A stretch of DNA of 64,000 nt from Cytobacillus praedii. Its GTDB lineage: Bacteria > Bacillota > Bacilli > Bacillales > Cytobacillaceae. The DNA lies in NCBI RefSeq assembly GCF_001439605.1, contig NZ_LMBX01000005.1, positions 124,001 to 188,000 of the forward strand. The letters are read 5' to 3'. The notes below the pieces were generated by a model. That model was not told the DNA's origin, ran no database searches, and worked only from the letters and a program-made list of their open reading frames with translations. A program made the position numbers and the translations under genes. Each line of letters begins with the position of its first letter. The first letter of the stretch is position 1. This document shows positions 42,495 to 51,653 of this stretch, piece by piece.

Positions 42495-43694
42495 CTAAGC
42501 TCTTTGCATTTTCCGATATTTCGAAAGTATGCCGAGGTAAAGAAGGACTGAACAAAAAACAGAACCTGCCGCAACCGCATAAATCGTACTGTATCCAAAC
42601 CAATGTGCGATTTGCCCAAACATGATTGCTCCGATTCCAACACCAAGGTCGAAGAAAGAGAAGAAGGTTGCATTCGCCATTCCCCTGCGATTGGCAGGCG
42701 CCTCTTTAACAGACCAAGCTTGTAAAGCAGGCTGTACAGTTCCAAATCCCAAACCATACAAAATCGCTGCAATATAAAGGAATAGACTGTTAGGCAGCCA
42801 TGATAATAGGATCATTGAAATAATAATTAAAATTGCTCCAGGGATAAAAACAGCTTGATGCCCTTTTCGATCATATAGTTTTCCTGCAAAGGTTCGGCTA
42901 ACCAATAACGCAAGTGCATAAAGCAGGAAGTACCATTGAATACCTGAAATCCCTTTCTGTGCGGAATAGAGTGGAAGAAATGATGCAATTCCTCCAAACG
43001 TAACTGTGATAAAAAATAGTAGCATGGATGGCGGAAGGGCACTTTTTTCGTAAATATCCCATTTTTTCAGCTGTGCGGTCTGGGGTTCAGCTTTCTTATA
43101 ACGAATCGTCGAGGATAAGAAAAATGCTGCGAGACCAAGAATCGCACAGATTAAAAATAGCTGGGTGAAAGAAACTACACCAACTAAAGCGAGGCCTAGA
43201 GTTGGTCCAAAGGCGAGAGCTAAGTTCCCAGAAAGTCCGTAATAGCCCATACCTTCTCCGCGTCTTTTAGCTGGTATAAGATCTGTTGCAATAGTACCAG
43301 AAGCTGTTGTTGAAAATCCCCATCCCAATCCTTGAATAATTCTCATGATAAATAAGAAAACTAAACTTTTCACAAAGCCAAACGATCCAACAGATAGAAC
43401 GAAAATTCCAAGTCCAGTAAGGTAAACAAACCTTCTTCCTTTTGATTCAAGGGCATGCCCAGCATATGGGCGTAAAAGAAGAGCGGAAAAAGTAAAAATT
43501 CCAACTACGATCCCGATTAATTGATCGTTTCCTCCAAGTTCTTCTACAAATAGAGGGATGGTTGGTAATGTCATTTGAAAACCAAGAAAAATAAAAAAAT
43601 TGGACAAGCAAATGAGAACAAAATCACGTGTCCAAATTTTCTCAGACTGCATCTGCTGAGTTGATGCAGAACCTGAATGTGAACCACTATTCAT
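42495..43694 (-). CDS. MFS transporter
   Basis: 399 residues, 12 predicted membrane helices. It contains the loop 2-3 signature LLRPYAGHALESKGRR and its counterpart FAGKLYDRKGHQ between helices 8 and 9, typical of drug:H+ antiporter-type MFS proteins (YwoG-like). Start at ATG 43694 with CAGGAGGAAA upstream. Monocistronic and inserted between two germination operons, without an obvious functional link to them. Substrate unknown. Confidence 0.88.
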   Translation of the reverse strand: MNSGSHSGSASTQQMQSEKIWTRDFVLICLSNFFIFLGFQMTLPTIPLFVEELGGNDQLIGIVVGIFTFSALLLRPYAGHALESKGRRFVYLTGLGIFVLSVGSFGFVKSLVFLFIMRIIQGLGWGFSTTASGTIATDLIPAKRRGEGMGYYGLSGNLALAFGPTLGLALVGVVSFTQLFLICAILGLAAFFLSSTIRYKKAEPQTAQLKKWDIYEKSALPPSMLLFFITVTFGGIASFLPLYSAQKGISGIQWYFLLYALALLVSRTFAGKLYDRKGHQAVFIPGAILIIISMILLSWLPNSLFLYIAAILYGLGFGTVQPALQAWSVKEAPANRRGMANATFFSFFDLGVGIGAIMFGQIAHWFGYSTIYAVAAGSVFCSVLLYLGILSKYRKMQRA

Positions 43695-43852
43695 TAAAGA
43701 TTTCCTCCTGTATTTATAACTTATTTAGGACTCTATGGTTCTAATTACTGATTTAGTAGATACATTTAAAACGAATAATATTTAGAGTTACTAAATATAA
43801 TGTCTATTCTACTAAAATTTTGATCATTTTTCTACGAAATGAGTTAAATGAA

Positions 43853-44011
43853 TTATTTGAGCACACCAACTAAAGCACATACAACTGTTGCTGCAGCTAA
43901 TGAAAATACGGCAATGGATCCCAATCTTTTCTTATCTCTCCATAATGAAATCGTAAATCCTAGAGAATAAAGTGTGATGATGATTAAAACACTCCAAATA
44001 ACTACAGTCAT
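43853..44011 (-). CDS. Small two-helix membrane protein, GerD-subunit-like, operon 2
   Basis: 52 residues with two membrane helices (about 2-22 and 32-51) around the polar WRDKKRLGS. It begins one base after the gerC stop, so it is translationally coupled as the fourth gene of the operon, and AAGGGA precedes it. Several Bacillus germinant receptor operons carry a D gene coding for a two-helix protein that modulates germination, and this fits that class by size, topology and position. The first operon has no such gene. Confidence 0.7.
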   Translation of the reverse strand: MTVVIWSVLIIITLYSLGFTISLWRDKKRLGSIAVFSLAAATVVCALVGVLK

Positions 44012-44012
44012 T

Positions 44013-45263
44013 TTAATCCCTTACTTTCTCGAGCTTTGGCAGTCTGCTTTGTCTGCCAAAATCTCCGAATGTTATATTTACAGAAATGTTCACGTCCATT
44101 TGTGGGTAAGCCTGCATCCAGCCAAATCTTTTATATTCTGGCAGGCTCGCAAATTTTTTTCTAGCGATTAAAGACCAGCCGAATGGATCCGCTTTGAATT
44201 CTTCCTGTGTCCTCGTTACAAATTTCATCATTTTTTTCTCAAATCTATTTTCTATATATTTCTTGAGTTCCTCTCTTTTTTGAGTGTCTTTTGCATAATT
44301 TTCCATTGCGTGATCCGTTAATATATCCATATGAATGGGGAGGAAAACGTCAACCTTCGATATCCCATTATTCATTTTTAAATCAACCTTGGGGCTTTTC
44401 AATTGAGTGATTTTTGCAGCGATCCGATATTCTTTCTTATTAGGATCTGGAAAAGAGATTAACATTGGTGGTGACTTTTCAGCCACACTTAGAAGGAGAG
44501 AAATCCTAGTATCTTCTGCTGTAAGCTTTCCAATCATCATGCCTTCTTTGAAAACAGTCGATCCTAAAAACTGTGTTTTATTTGTTTTTCCTGTCGTATC
44601 AAGCTGCCCCGCAAAGATTTCATCTCCTTTATTACTTTGATCAGTATCCTCATGTTCGGTTGTCGCATAAATCCCTAAGAATAAGTCAGCATCCGCTTCA
44701 GTAATTCTTAAATATCGATGGAGGGTGGAGTCAGGTATATTGGCTGTGGCAATACCTCTTCTAATGATAAACTCAAAATATTTATTTGCTCTCGTTTCAA
44801 GTTTTGGTTGATTTTCAAGAATAAATTTACTAGCGTCCTCCTTTGTGAAAATAAGGTATGTATCTCTTCGAATATCCTTTTCCTTTGTAGTATCATACAT
44901 CCATCTGATAAACTCCTTCTCCATTGCAAGTTTTTCAGAAACAATAATGTTCTTCATTAAATTATAAGAAATTTCCTTCGCTATAACTGCATTCGCTTTA
45001 TATAGTGGTGAAACGAGATCATCGGTTTCGAAGCTAATAATTTCAACAGGTGGTTCATTTGTTGACCCGCCTTGCTGTATCGATCCATATTCAGGGTTTG
45101 AAATTAAATAAGTGATTTTTAAGCTGGCTTCCTTGCCCTTATCGAGACCTATGGCAACAACATATGCATTTCTTTCAATTTCTTTTTTATCCCAGCATCC
45201 ACCAAGAGAGACCACTAGTAATATTAAACAAACCATCTTAATCAGATGCTTTTGCTTTTTCAT
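44013..45263 (-). CDS. Spore germination receptor subunit C (Ger(x)C lipoprotein), operon 2
   Basis: 416 residues. Signal peptide with lipobox LGGC (Cys23), then WDKKEIERNAYVVAIGLDKG, the usual Ger(x)C beginning. It ends with the domain GWMQAYPQMDVNISVNITFGDFGRQ. About 55 residues longer than the operon 1 subunit, mainly in the middle. Overlaps the B gene by 26 bases. Anchored by its lipid on the outer face of the spore inner membrane in this family. Confidence 0.92.
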   Translation of the reverse strand: MKKQKHLIKMVCLILLVVSLGGCWDKKEIERNAYVVAIGLDKGKEASLKITYLISNPEYGSIQQGGSTNEPPVEIISFETDDLVSPLYKANAVIAKEISYNLMKNIIVSEKLAMEKEFIRWMYDTTKEKDIRRDTYLIFTKEDASKFILENQPKLETRANKYFEFIIRRGIATANIPDSTLHRYLRITEADADLFLGIYATTEHEDTDQSNKGDEIFAGQLDTTGKTNKTQFLGSTVFKEGMMIGKLTAEDTRISLLLSVAEKSPPMLISFPDPNKKEYRIAAKITQLKSPKVDLKMNNGISKVDVFLPIHMDILTDHAMENYAKDTQKREELKKYIENRFEKKMMKFVTRTQEEFKADPFGWSLIARKKFASLPEYKRFGWMQAYPQMDVNISVNITFGDFGRQSRLPKLEKVRD

Positions 45264-46347
45264 TTTTGAATTCTCCTTTTAGTTTGGCAGCAGCCCATAA
45301 TAAAAATGGCAGAATAATAAATATGGGTGTAGTGATAAAAAGTAAACTTTCCCTTAATTTAAAGATAGTAAACGTTGGATTCTCAGGAATTATTCCGAGG
45401 AAAACAACTAAAGTGGCAATAATTGGAAGTAAGTGTTCGAAGTTTCTAATAGAAAACAGACTTCCAAATAATATTGCCGTTAAGTATAAATAGAAAGCAA
45501 ATCGTATAAATGAAGCAATTAACCAAAATGGAAAGAAAAAAGTTTCAATATTTTCTAAGAAGCCAATTTCAATATAACGAATGGTTTCATGAAAAGGAAA
45601 GTCCATTAGTTGAATCCCCTTATGATCAAACAACATAATAAAAGCTGCTAATGAGAAGGAAAGTTCAGTGGTTATGATTGCTAAAGCAATCCATGTTCCT
45701 TTCTTGTAATCCTTCTTATTTTTTAAGTAAGGAAAGATAAGCCCTAAGTAAAGAAATTCAGCATTAAGGGATGTTCTAAGCGAGCTTTCTTTCACAACCT
45801 CCCATGCACCATTACCGAAAATAGGAAATAAAAACAAAATTTCTCCTTGCATGAAGGTTAATATTAAAGCAGCAAGCAGTGATAATTTAATCCAAAAAAT
45901 AACAGACCAAGCAACAGATCCGATATGTTCAATCCCCTTTTTAGCGCCAAAAGCACTAACGAGCATTAATAAGCCATAAATCATAATGACTGGAGTTTTT
46001 TCAAAATACATCGTTGAGATAATATCCGTGTATACGGCTGAATCAATTGTTAGGGCTGAAAATAATAAAAACCATAAGATCATTACCGTGAAAAAGCCAA
46101 AAAATCTTCCAAACAACTGATTGATTACGTCTGCTAAATTTTTATTTTCGTAAATATTCATGACTTTTATAAGTAAAAAAATCGGTAAAATGGAGAATGC
46201 ACATATCACAAAAGGGGACATCCACGCAGCATTTTCCATTTGCTTGTACAAAATGACGGTTGTGTCGTCAGTAAGCTTTGTTCCAATTGTTAAAATAATG
46301 ATGGCGATAAATTCTTTAATTCCGATTTTTCCCTTTGAATCTTCCAT
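45238..46347 (-). CDS. Spore germination receptor subunit B, operon 2
   Basis: 369 residues from ATG 46347, 8 bases after AGGAGA; ATG 46353 is too close to that site. Ten helices, GerAB/ArcD family, opening KIGIKEFIAIIILTIGTKLTDDTTVILYKQMENAAWMSPFV. The second gene of operon 2, ten bases after the A gene. Its sequence differs a good deal from the operon 1 B subunit, so the two receptors probably answer to different nutrients. Confidence 0.9.
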   Translation of the reverse strand: MEDSKGKIGIKEFIAIIILTIGTKLTDDTTVILYKQMENAAWMSPFVICAFSILPIFLLIKVMNIYENKNLADVINQLFGRFFGFFTVMILWFLLFSALTIDSAVYTDIISTMYFEKTPVIMIYGLLMLVSAFGAKKGIEHIGSVAWSVIFWIKLSLLAALILTFMQGEILFLFPIFGNGAWEVVKESSLRTSLNAEFLYLGLIFPYLKNKKDYKKGTWIALAIITTELSFSLAAFIMLFDHKGIQLMDFPFHETIRYIEIGFLENIETFFFPFWLIASFIRFAFYLYLTAILFGSLFSIRNFEHLLPIIATLVVFLGIIPENPTFTIFKLRESLLFITTPIFIILPFLLWAAAKLKGEFKNEKAKASD

Positions 46348-46357
46348 CCACATTCTC

Positions 46358-47890
46358 CTATGTTTTTTTCATATCCTTTGGCTTCACGTAACCCGGGCGA
46401 AAAATTTCATTTTTAAGCAGCCTTCTAAATACAGTGTCTTTGGATGAAGTATATTTTGGAGTCATGGGTGATAAATATGGAACACCAAAGGATTTAATGG
46501 ATACAATGTAAAAAAGTCCAGCTGTAAATACAGCCGTCATCCCATAGAAACCAAAGAAGCCTGCTGATAGGATAAAAAAGAATCGAATAATTCGAATGGC
46601 AAAGTTCATGCTAATGTCAGATACTAAAAAGGAACAAACACCTGCTAGAGCGACAACAATAACGACGATTGGACTAACGATATTCGCTTGTACAGCAGCT
46701 TGTCCTAATATTAATGCTCCTACAATTCCAATGGTAGGACCAATTGGGGTAGGGACGCGAAGCCCGCCTTCACGTATTAATCCAAATGCAAATTCCATCA
46801 ATATGACTTCGATGATTGCTGGAAATGGAACCTTTTCTCTTGTTGCTGAGATTGCAAGCAATAAATCAGGAGGAATCATCTCTGTATGGTAGTTTGTAAT
46901 GCCAACATAGATGGAAGAACTAAATAAGGTTATAAAAATGGCTATCATCCGTAAACCTCTTGTGAAGTTCCCATAAATATACCTTAAATAGTGATCTTCA
47001 GATATATGGAAAAAAGACCAAAAGGTTGCGGGCAATACTAATGAATCTGGTGAATTATCCATTAACAAAACAATATAGCCATCTTCGATAAATGCTGAAG
47101 CACGATCTGGTCTTTCTGTATAAAGAATGGATGGGAATAACGAAAGTTTTCTTTCCTCTATATGCTGCTCCAATAAAGCAAGATTTTGAACGGAATCTAC
47201 ATTTAATGAGCTAACCCTTTTTTTAATATTATCAAGAAGCTGTTTATTGGCTAAATCCTTGATATAGACAATAAAGAGTTCATTTTTTGTTCGTTTAGAT
47301 ATAACAGCCGACTCAACAATAAGGTTCTCATCCCTAATCCTTTTTCGAATCAGGGAGATATTGGACGCAGCCTTTTCGGTAAATGCCTCTTTAGGCCCTT
47401 TTAGGACGATTTCATTATCAGCATTACTAACATCTCTGCCTTGAAAATTAGCTGCGGTAATGCTATAAGCTTTCGTATAGCCTTCAATAAATAAAACAGC
47501 ATTTCCTTTATTGATTTCATAGATTGCGTCTTTATTGTATTCGACAGTTGATAATGCTTGAACCGCTAAGACATTTTCTATGCTAAATGATGGATTATCA
47601 TTTCTCAGTAAAGGCTGGATAGCGTATTCATCTAGGAGTTTAATATCAGTTATGGTTGAAATAGAAATAAGACAGGCCTGCTTTTTCAATCCGCCGATTT
47701 GAAACGTCCGGAATTTGACATCCTTATTATCAGGAAAGGAATAGATTTCTTTAAATATTGTCATTGAATATTCAAGGTCTGAATGTATCTTTTGTTCTTT
47801 TATTTGGATTTCTTCCTTATTTGACTTCTCATGAAACGGATTGCTCTTCTTATTTGATGAAAAAGCTTTTTTTAGTAAATCACCTAACAT
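46358..47890 (-). CDS. Spore germination receptor subunit A, operon 2
   Basis: 510 residues. The soluble domain carries VLKGPKEAFTEKAASNISLIRKRIRDENL and LYTERPDRASAFIEDGYIVLLMDNSPDSLVLPATFWSFFH, followed by membrane helices with TNYHTEMIPPDLLLAISATREKVPFPAIIEVILMEFAFGLIREGGLRVPTPIGPTIGIVGA. First gene of a four-gene minus-strand operon (A-B-C-D). GGGAGGGATAGCAA precedes ATG 47890. No confident sigma-G promoter could be read upstream. Confidence 0.92.
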   Translation of the reverse strand: MLGDLLKKAFSSNKKSNPFHEKSNKEEIQIKEQKIHSDLEYSMTIFKEIYSFPDNKDVKFRTFQIGGLKKQACLISISTITDIKLLDEYAIQPLLRNDNPSFSIENVLAVQALSTVEYNKDAIYEINKGNAVLFIEGYTKAYSITAANFQGRDVSNADNEIVLKGPKEAFTEKAASNISLIRKRIRDENLIVESAVISKRTKNELFIVYIKDLANKQLLDNIKKRVSSLNVDSVQNLALLEQHIEERKLSLFPSILYTERPDRASAFIEDGYIVLLMDNSPDSLVLPATFWSFFHISEDHYLRYIYGNFTRGLRMIAIFITLFSSSIYVGITNYHTEMIPPDLLLAISATREKVPFPAIIEVILMEFAFGLIREGGLRVPTPIGPTIGIVGALILGQAAVQANIVSPIVVIVVALAGVCSFLVSDISMNFAIRIIRFFFILSAGFFGFYGMTAVFTAGLFYIVSIKSFGVPYLSPMTPKYTSSKDTVFRRLLKNEIFRPGYVKPKDMKKT

Positions 47891-48025
47891 TTGCTATCCC
47901 TCCCAATAATAAGTGTTCCACAATTATATGAAGTTATGTAATGAGTTGTATGGGGAATGTCATTCGTTCATGGATAATGCTACAATTTAAATAATTCTAT
48001 GTTGTTGATAAAAGGGGGCGTTTAT

Positions 48026-49396
48026 ATGGGGAAATATGGAGAATTGATAGTGAAACAAAGGGAGTTCTTTTTGCAAGGGAAGACTAAGGATCTTTCTTCA
48101 CGGATAGAATCTCTGAAATTGCTGCAGAGTATTATTCGAACAAATGAAAAAGAGTTGATGAATGCTTTAAAGAAAGATTTGAATAAAAGTGAATTTGATA
48201 CTTACTTAACAGAAATAGGTATAGTACTGGAAGAAATAAAATTTACGCTGAAGCATTTACGAGACTGGGCAAAACCAAGAAGGGTGAAATCATCTCTGGC
48301 AACGCTTGGTTCAAAAAGCTATATCTATCCAGAACCGTATGGAGTTGCTCTTGTTATCTCTCCGTGGAATTATCCATTTCAATTAGCTATTGCTCCATTG
48401 GCTGGTGCCATTGCTGCCGGAAATTGTGCAGTTTTGAAACCGTCTGAATTAACGCCAAATACATCAGCACTTTTGGCCAAACTAATCAGCAAACATTTTC
48501 CTAAGGAGTATATCGCTGTTGTGGAAGGCGGTGTTGAAGTGAGCACTGCTTTGTTGAATGAAAAGTTTGATTATATCTTTTTTACGGGCAGTGTTTCAGT
48601 TGGAAAAGTTGTCATGCAGGCAGCAGCAAAAAATTTAACGCCGGTTACGCTTGAATTAGGCGGTAAGAGTCCTTGTATCGTTCATGAGGATGCCAATCTG
48701 AAATTAGCTGCAAAAAGGATAGCCTGGGGGAAATTTACGAATGCAGGACAAACGTGTGTGGCACCTGATTATTTATATGTACACAATCGTGTGAAGAAGG
48801 AATTTTTACGCGAAATGAAAGAGGCGATTCATGAATTATATAGTGAAAATGTTTTTGATTCGGGTCAATTTACGAAAATTGTGAGTGAGAGACATTTCGA
48901 GCGCCTAATTTCATTCCTAAATAATGGCGAACAATATCTTGGAGGAAAATATGATCAAACAAGACTCACTATTGAGCCGACAATTTTAGATAAGATTCAC
49001 TGGGGCGATGAAGTGATGCAGGAGGAAATATTTGGTCCGATTTTGCCTGTTCTGGAATATGAATCCTTACCAAAAGTAATCAGTGAAGTTCAAAGTCGTC
49101 AGAAGCCGCTAGCGTTATATGTTTTTTCTGAAAGCGAACAGATGCAGAAAAAAATATTAACCGAGGTTTCATTTGGAGGAGGCTGTATTAATGATACTGT
49201 TTACCACCTCAGCTCTCCTTATTTGCCATTTGGAGGAGTAGGAGAGAGTGGGATAGGAGCATATCATGGGAAGGGGAGTTTTGATGTTTTTACCCATGAA
49301 AAAAGTATCCTGAAACAAACAACCATGTTTGATCTTCCCTTTAGATACCCAACGATGAAAAATGGATTGAAGTTCATTAAAAGGATTTTAAATTAA
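48026..49396 (+). CDS. Aldehyde dehydrogenase, class 3-like (YwdH type)
   Basis: 456 residues from ATG 48026 (AAAGGGGG upstream); the frame is open to 47999 without a ribosome binding site. The active-site motifs are VTLELGGKSP (general base Glu) and FTNAGQTCVAPDY (catalytic Cys), with SPWNYPF and FTGSVSVGK of the NAD(P) domain. The short length (no long N-terminal extension) matches class 3 / YwdH proteins, which oxidise medium- and long-chain fatty or aromatic aldehydes. Monocistronic. Confidence 0.9.
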   Translation: MGKYGELIVKQREFFLQGKTKDLSSRIESLKLLQSIIRTNEKELMNALKKDLNKSEFDTYLTEIGIVLEEIKFTLKHLRDWAKPRRVKSSLATLGSKSYIYPEPYGVALVISPWNYPFQLAIAPLAGAIAAGNCAVLKPSELTPNTSALLAKLISKHFPKEYIAVVEGGVEVSTALLNEKFDYIFFTGSVSVGKVVMQAAAKNLTPVTLELGGKSPCIVHEDANLKLAAKRIAWGKFTNAGQTCVAPDYLYVHNRVKKEFLREMKEAIHELYSENVFDSGQFTKIVSERHFERLISFLNNGEQYLGGKYDQTRLTIEPTILDKIHWGDEVMQEEIFGPILPVLEYESLPKVISEVQSRQKPLALYVFSESEQMQKKILTEVSFGGGCINDTVYHLSSPYLPFGGVGESGIGAYHGKGSFDVFTHEKSILKQTTMFDLPFRYPTMKNGLKFIKRILN

Positions 49397-49487
49397 AACC
49401 TAGCAAAGTGAGAATGCGATGTAATAATTCGGTAAAAATAGTATAATATTAAATTGTGGACTTATATCAATAAAAGGAGGGAATAAG

Positions 49488-49745
49488 ATGGAGTTTTCAT
49501 TAGGGTTACTGATTAGTGTAGCTGTAACAATTTATTTAGTTATTGATGCACCTAAGCATAATAAAAGTCCAGTTTTATGGGGAATTCTCGGCTTTATTTT
49601 AGGATTATTAGGACTTGGTATATACCTTATCGTTACAGGAAGAAAAGTATTAGGTTGGATTATTGTTGTACTATTTATTATATTCGTCATCATAATAATT
49701 TTGTTTTTTGCTGTTATCATTGCCGCATTATTTAATATGCAATAG
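49488..49745 (+). CDS. Small membrane protein
   Basis: 85 residues with three hydrophobic segments (about 3-19, 28-48 and 52-80). After the first helix comes IDAPKHNKSPVLWGILGFILGLLGLGIYLIVTGRK, a pattern seen in small uncharacterised Bacillus membrane proteins. AAAGGAGGGAATAAG before ATG, TATAAT at 49442-49447. Function unknown. Confidence 0.65.
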   Translation: MEFSLGLLISVAVTIYLVIDAPKHNKSPVLWGILGFILGLLGLGIYLIVTGRKVLGWIIVVLFIIFVIIIILFFAVIIAALFNMQ

Positions 49746-49792
49746 AAAAAAGAACCGTTCTGCTTTGATGTGCAGAACGGTTCTTTTTTTAT
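49746..49792. terminator. Bidirectional terminator
   Basis: AAAAAAGAACCGTTCTGC / GCAGAACGGTTCTTTTTTT, a perfect long stem between convergent genes. Confidence 0.95.
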
Positions 49793-50436
49793 ATCACATA
49801 TAAGTAGACACTTAGAAAATGGGCAAGGCTGCCAAGCATGATGAAAATATGAAATATTTCATGGAAACCGAAATGTTTGAACTCCAAAAATTTAGGTTTA
49901 ATCGCGTAAATGGCTCCGCCAATGGTGTATAGAACACCACCAAAAATTAATAAAAATAGACCTTGAAAACTTAATGACTCTGAAAGTGGTGAAAATGCGA
50001 ATATAATGATCCATCCCATAGCAATATAAAGAGCGGTTGAAAGCCATCTTGGACAGTTAAACCAAATCATTTTAAATAAGATGCCAGAGATGGCGACACC
50101 AGTAACAATTCCAAATAATAGCCAGCCTGTTATTCCGTTGAGGCTAATCAAACAAAAAGGGGTGTAAGAACCAGCAATTAGGATGAAAATCATAGAATGA
50201 TCAAGCCTTCTTAAAAACGCGATTACTTTATCTTTAGCAATGACCATATGATAGGTTGCCGAAGCTGAGTAAAGGAGAATCATACTGATTCCGAAGATAA
50301 TAACTGCTGTAATGGCAAGCGCAGATGCGGTAGTTAAGGAAGCTTTAATAACCATGGCTAACAACCCTATAAAGGAAAGGATCGCACCTGCAAGATGGGT
50401 AAGTCCATTAATTGGCTCACGTATATAAGAATTCAT
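49789..50436 (-). CDS. Hemolysin III family membrane protein (PAQR/YqfA-like)
   Basis: 215 residues, seven membrane helices. Family residues: NGLTHLAGAILSFIG at the start, SASATYHM and LRRLDHSMIFILIAGSYTPF in the middle, and FHEIFHIFIMLGSLAHF at the end, with the conserved histidines of the CREST/PAQR superfamily. Despite the name, the cellular role is not established; homologues influence membrane lipid composition and stress. AGGGGGATTTACTT before ATG. Confidence 0.88.
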   Translation of the reverse strand: MNSYIREPINGLTHLAGAILSFIGLLAMVIKASLTTASALAITAVIIFGISMILLYSASATYHMVIAKDKVIAFLRRLDHSMIFILIAGSYTPFCLISLNGITGWLLFGIVTGVAISGILFKMIWFNCPRWLSTALYIAMGWIIIFAFSPLSESLSFQGLFLLIFGGVLYTIGGAIYAIKPKFLEFKHFGFHEIFHIFIMLGSLAHFLSVYLYVI

Positions 50437-50579
50437 AAGTAAATCCCCCTAATAACATGTAATGTAGTATTGATAACTACTTATAATAATATAACCATTC
50501 TGCCAAGTAGTCAACATTTACATAATCCCTTTTTTTAAGTAAGATGAAATTATAAAATATTATACTAGAGGGACTAGAT

Positions 50580-51170
50580 ATGGATCATATACAGGAAATG
50601 ATAGATAAATTAGGCTTAGATAATCAAATTACTTTAGATGACATCCCGCAAATTGATTTGTACATGGATCAAGTCATTCAATTATTTGAAAATAAATTTA
50701 GCAGCTCCAAACGGAATGAAGATGAAAAAGTTCTTACCAAAACAATGATTAATAATTATGCAAAAGGCAAATTGTTTTTTCCAATCAAGAACAAAAAGTA
50801 TTCTAAAGAACATCTCATATTAATTAGTCTTATCTATCAATTAAAAGGCGCACTTTCAATTAATGATATAAAAGAGACGCTTTTTAAAGTAAATGAAAAA
50901 ACCAGTATGAATCTATTCAATTTAAATGGCTTTTATGAAAGCTACCTCCATGTGGCTAGTAAAAATATCGTAAACTTTAATGAGGATATTGTTGGAAAAT
51001 CAACCGATGTCAAAAATGAAATTGATTTACTCGATGATCCTGAAAAAGGAGATCTTCAAAAAATACTTATGATAGCTTCCCTCGCAAATATGAGTAATCT
51101 TTATCGGAGAGCAGCAGAAAAGCTCGTTGATGAATTAGCCTCAGATCAAAAGAAAAAAGAAAAGAATTGA
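50580..51170 (+). CDS. DUF1836-domain protein, putative DNA-binding
   Basis: 196 residues. The middle segment VLTKTMINNYAKGKLFFPIKNKKYSKEHLILISLIYQLKGALSINDIKETL is a MerR-like HTH of the DUF1836 family, followed by a helical C-terminus with a lysine-rich end (QKKKEKN). Function unknown. AGAGGG before ATG 50580. Monocistronic, divergent from the hemolysin III gene. Confidence 0.82.
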   Translation: MDHIQEMIDKLGLDNQITLDDIPQIDLYMDQVIQLFENKFSSSKRNEDEKVLTKTMINNYAKGKLFFPIKNKKYSKEHLILISLIYQLKGALSINDIKETLFKVNEKTSMNLFNLNGFYESYLHVASKNIVNFNEDIVGKSTDVKNEIDLLDDPEKGDLQKILMIASLANMSNLYRRAAEKLVDELASDQKKKEKN

Positions 51171-51176
51171 TAGGTT

Positions 51177-51222
51177 AAAAGGGGATGAAACCGGCAATAC
51201 GGTTTTCATCCCCTTTTTTTGT
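51177..51222 (+). terminator. Intrinsic terminator
   Basis: AAAAGGGGATGAAAACC-like stem (AAAAGGGGATGAAA / TTTCATCCCCTTTT with CCG..CGG inside) followed by TTT. Confidence 0.93.
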
Positions 51223-51572
51223 AAGTTATTATAACGAATCATTGGTATGAATAAAATTTGGATTGTTGGGCCTATTGAATTTTGTGTTTGCTAGAATACT
51301 GGGGAAGTGGGAGAAACACAAGTGGTGTTGAGTCAGAAGTTCGTATGATAAAGAAAAGGATAGAAAGATTGTATGCTGGCGATTCAAAACATGTTTATAT
51401 CAGATCGATAACAAATTACCTGAAGAATCCCGTTCGTTTGACACCAAAAAAGGATCTTATCCTTCCAATTTAAAGGTACCTAGAAATATTTTCGAAATAA
51501 ATTCAGAACAAAACAACCTTTATCACTTGATTGCATACTTCTTCACAAATCCTTCACACATTTATATGCTTA
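51223..51572. other. Intergenic region without a supportable gene
   Basis: A 63-codon frame at 51282-51473 has no ribosome binding site and no similarity I can see. The region otherwise holds AT-rich sequence and the upstream part of the nirK promoter. Confidence 0.5.
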
Positions 51573-51588
51573 TGTGAGAAAAATCACC
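51573..51588 (+). promoter_or_regulatory. FNR/CRP-type site before nirK
   Basis: TGTGA-N6-TCACC, matching the FNR consensus TGTGA-N6-TCACA but for the last base. A TATAAA-like -10 lies at 51613-51618, which puts the site about 41-43 bases before the likely transcription start, the usual place for an activating site. Confidence 0.65.
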
Positions 51589-51653
51589 TATTTGGCAGAG
51601 AAATGTCATTATTATAAAAGTATGAAAGGAAAACAAAAAAGGGGGAAACACAA

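Noticed and set aside
47891-47990. Sigma-G promoter for germination operon 2
   Set aside because: A CATACAA -10-like box exists on the minus strand, but no acceptable -35 lies 17-18 bases upstream.
51282-51473. 63-codon ORF upstream of nirK
   Set aside because: No ribosome binding site, no recognisable features and odd composition; treated as chance.
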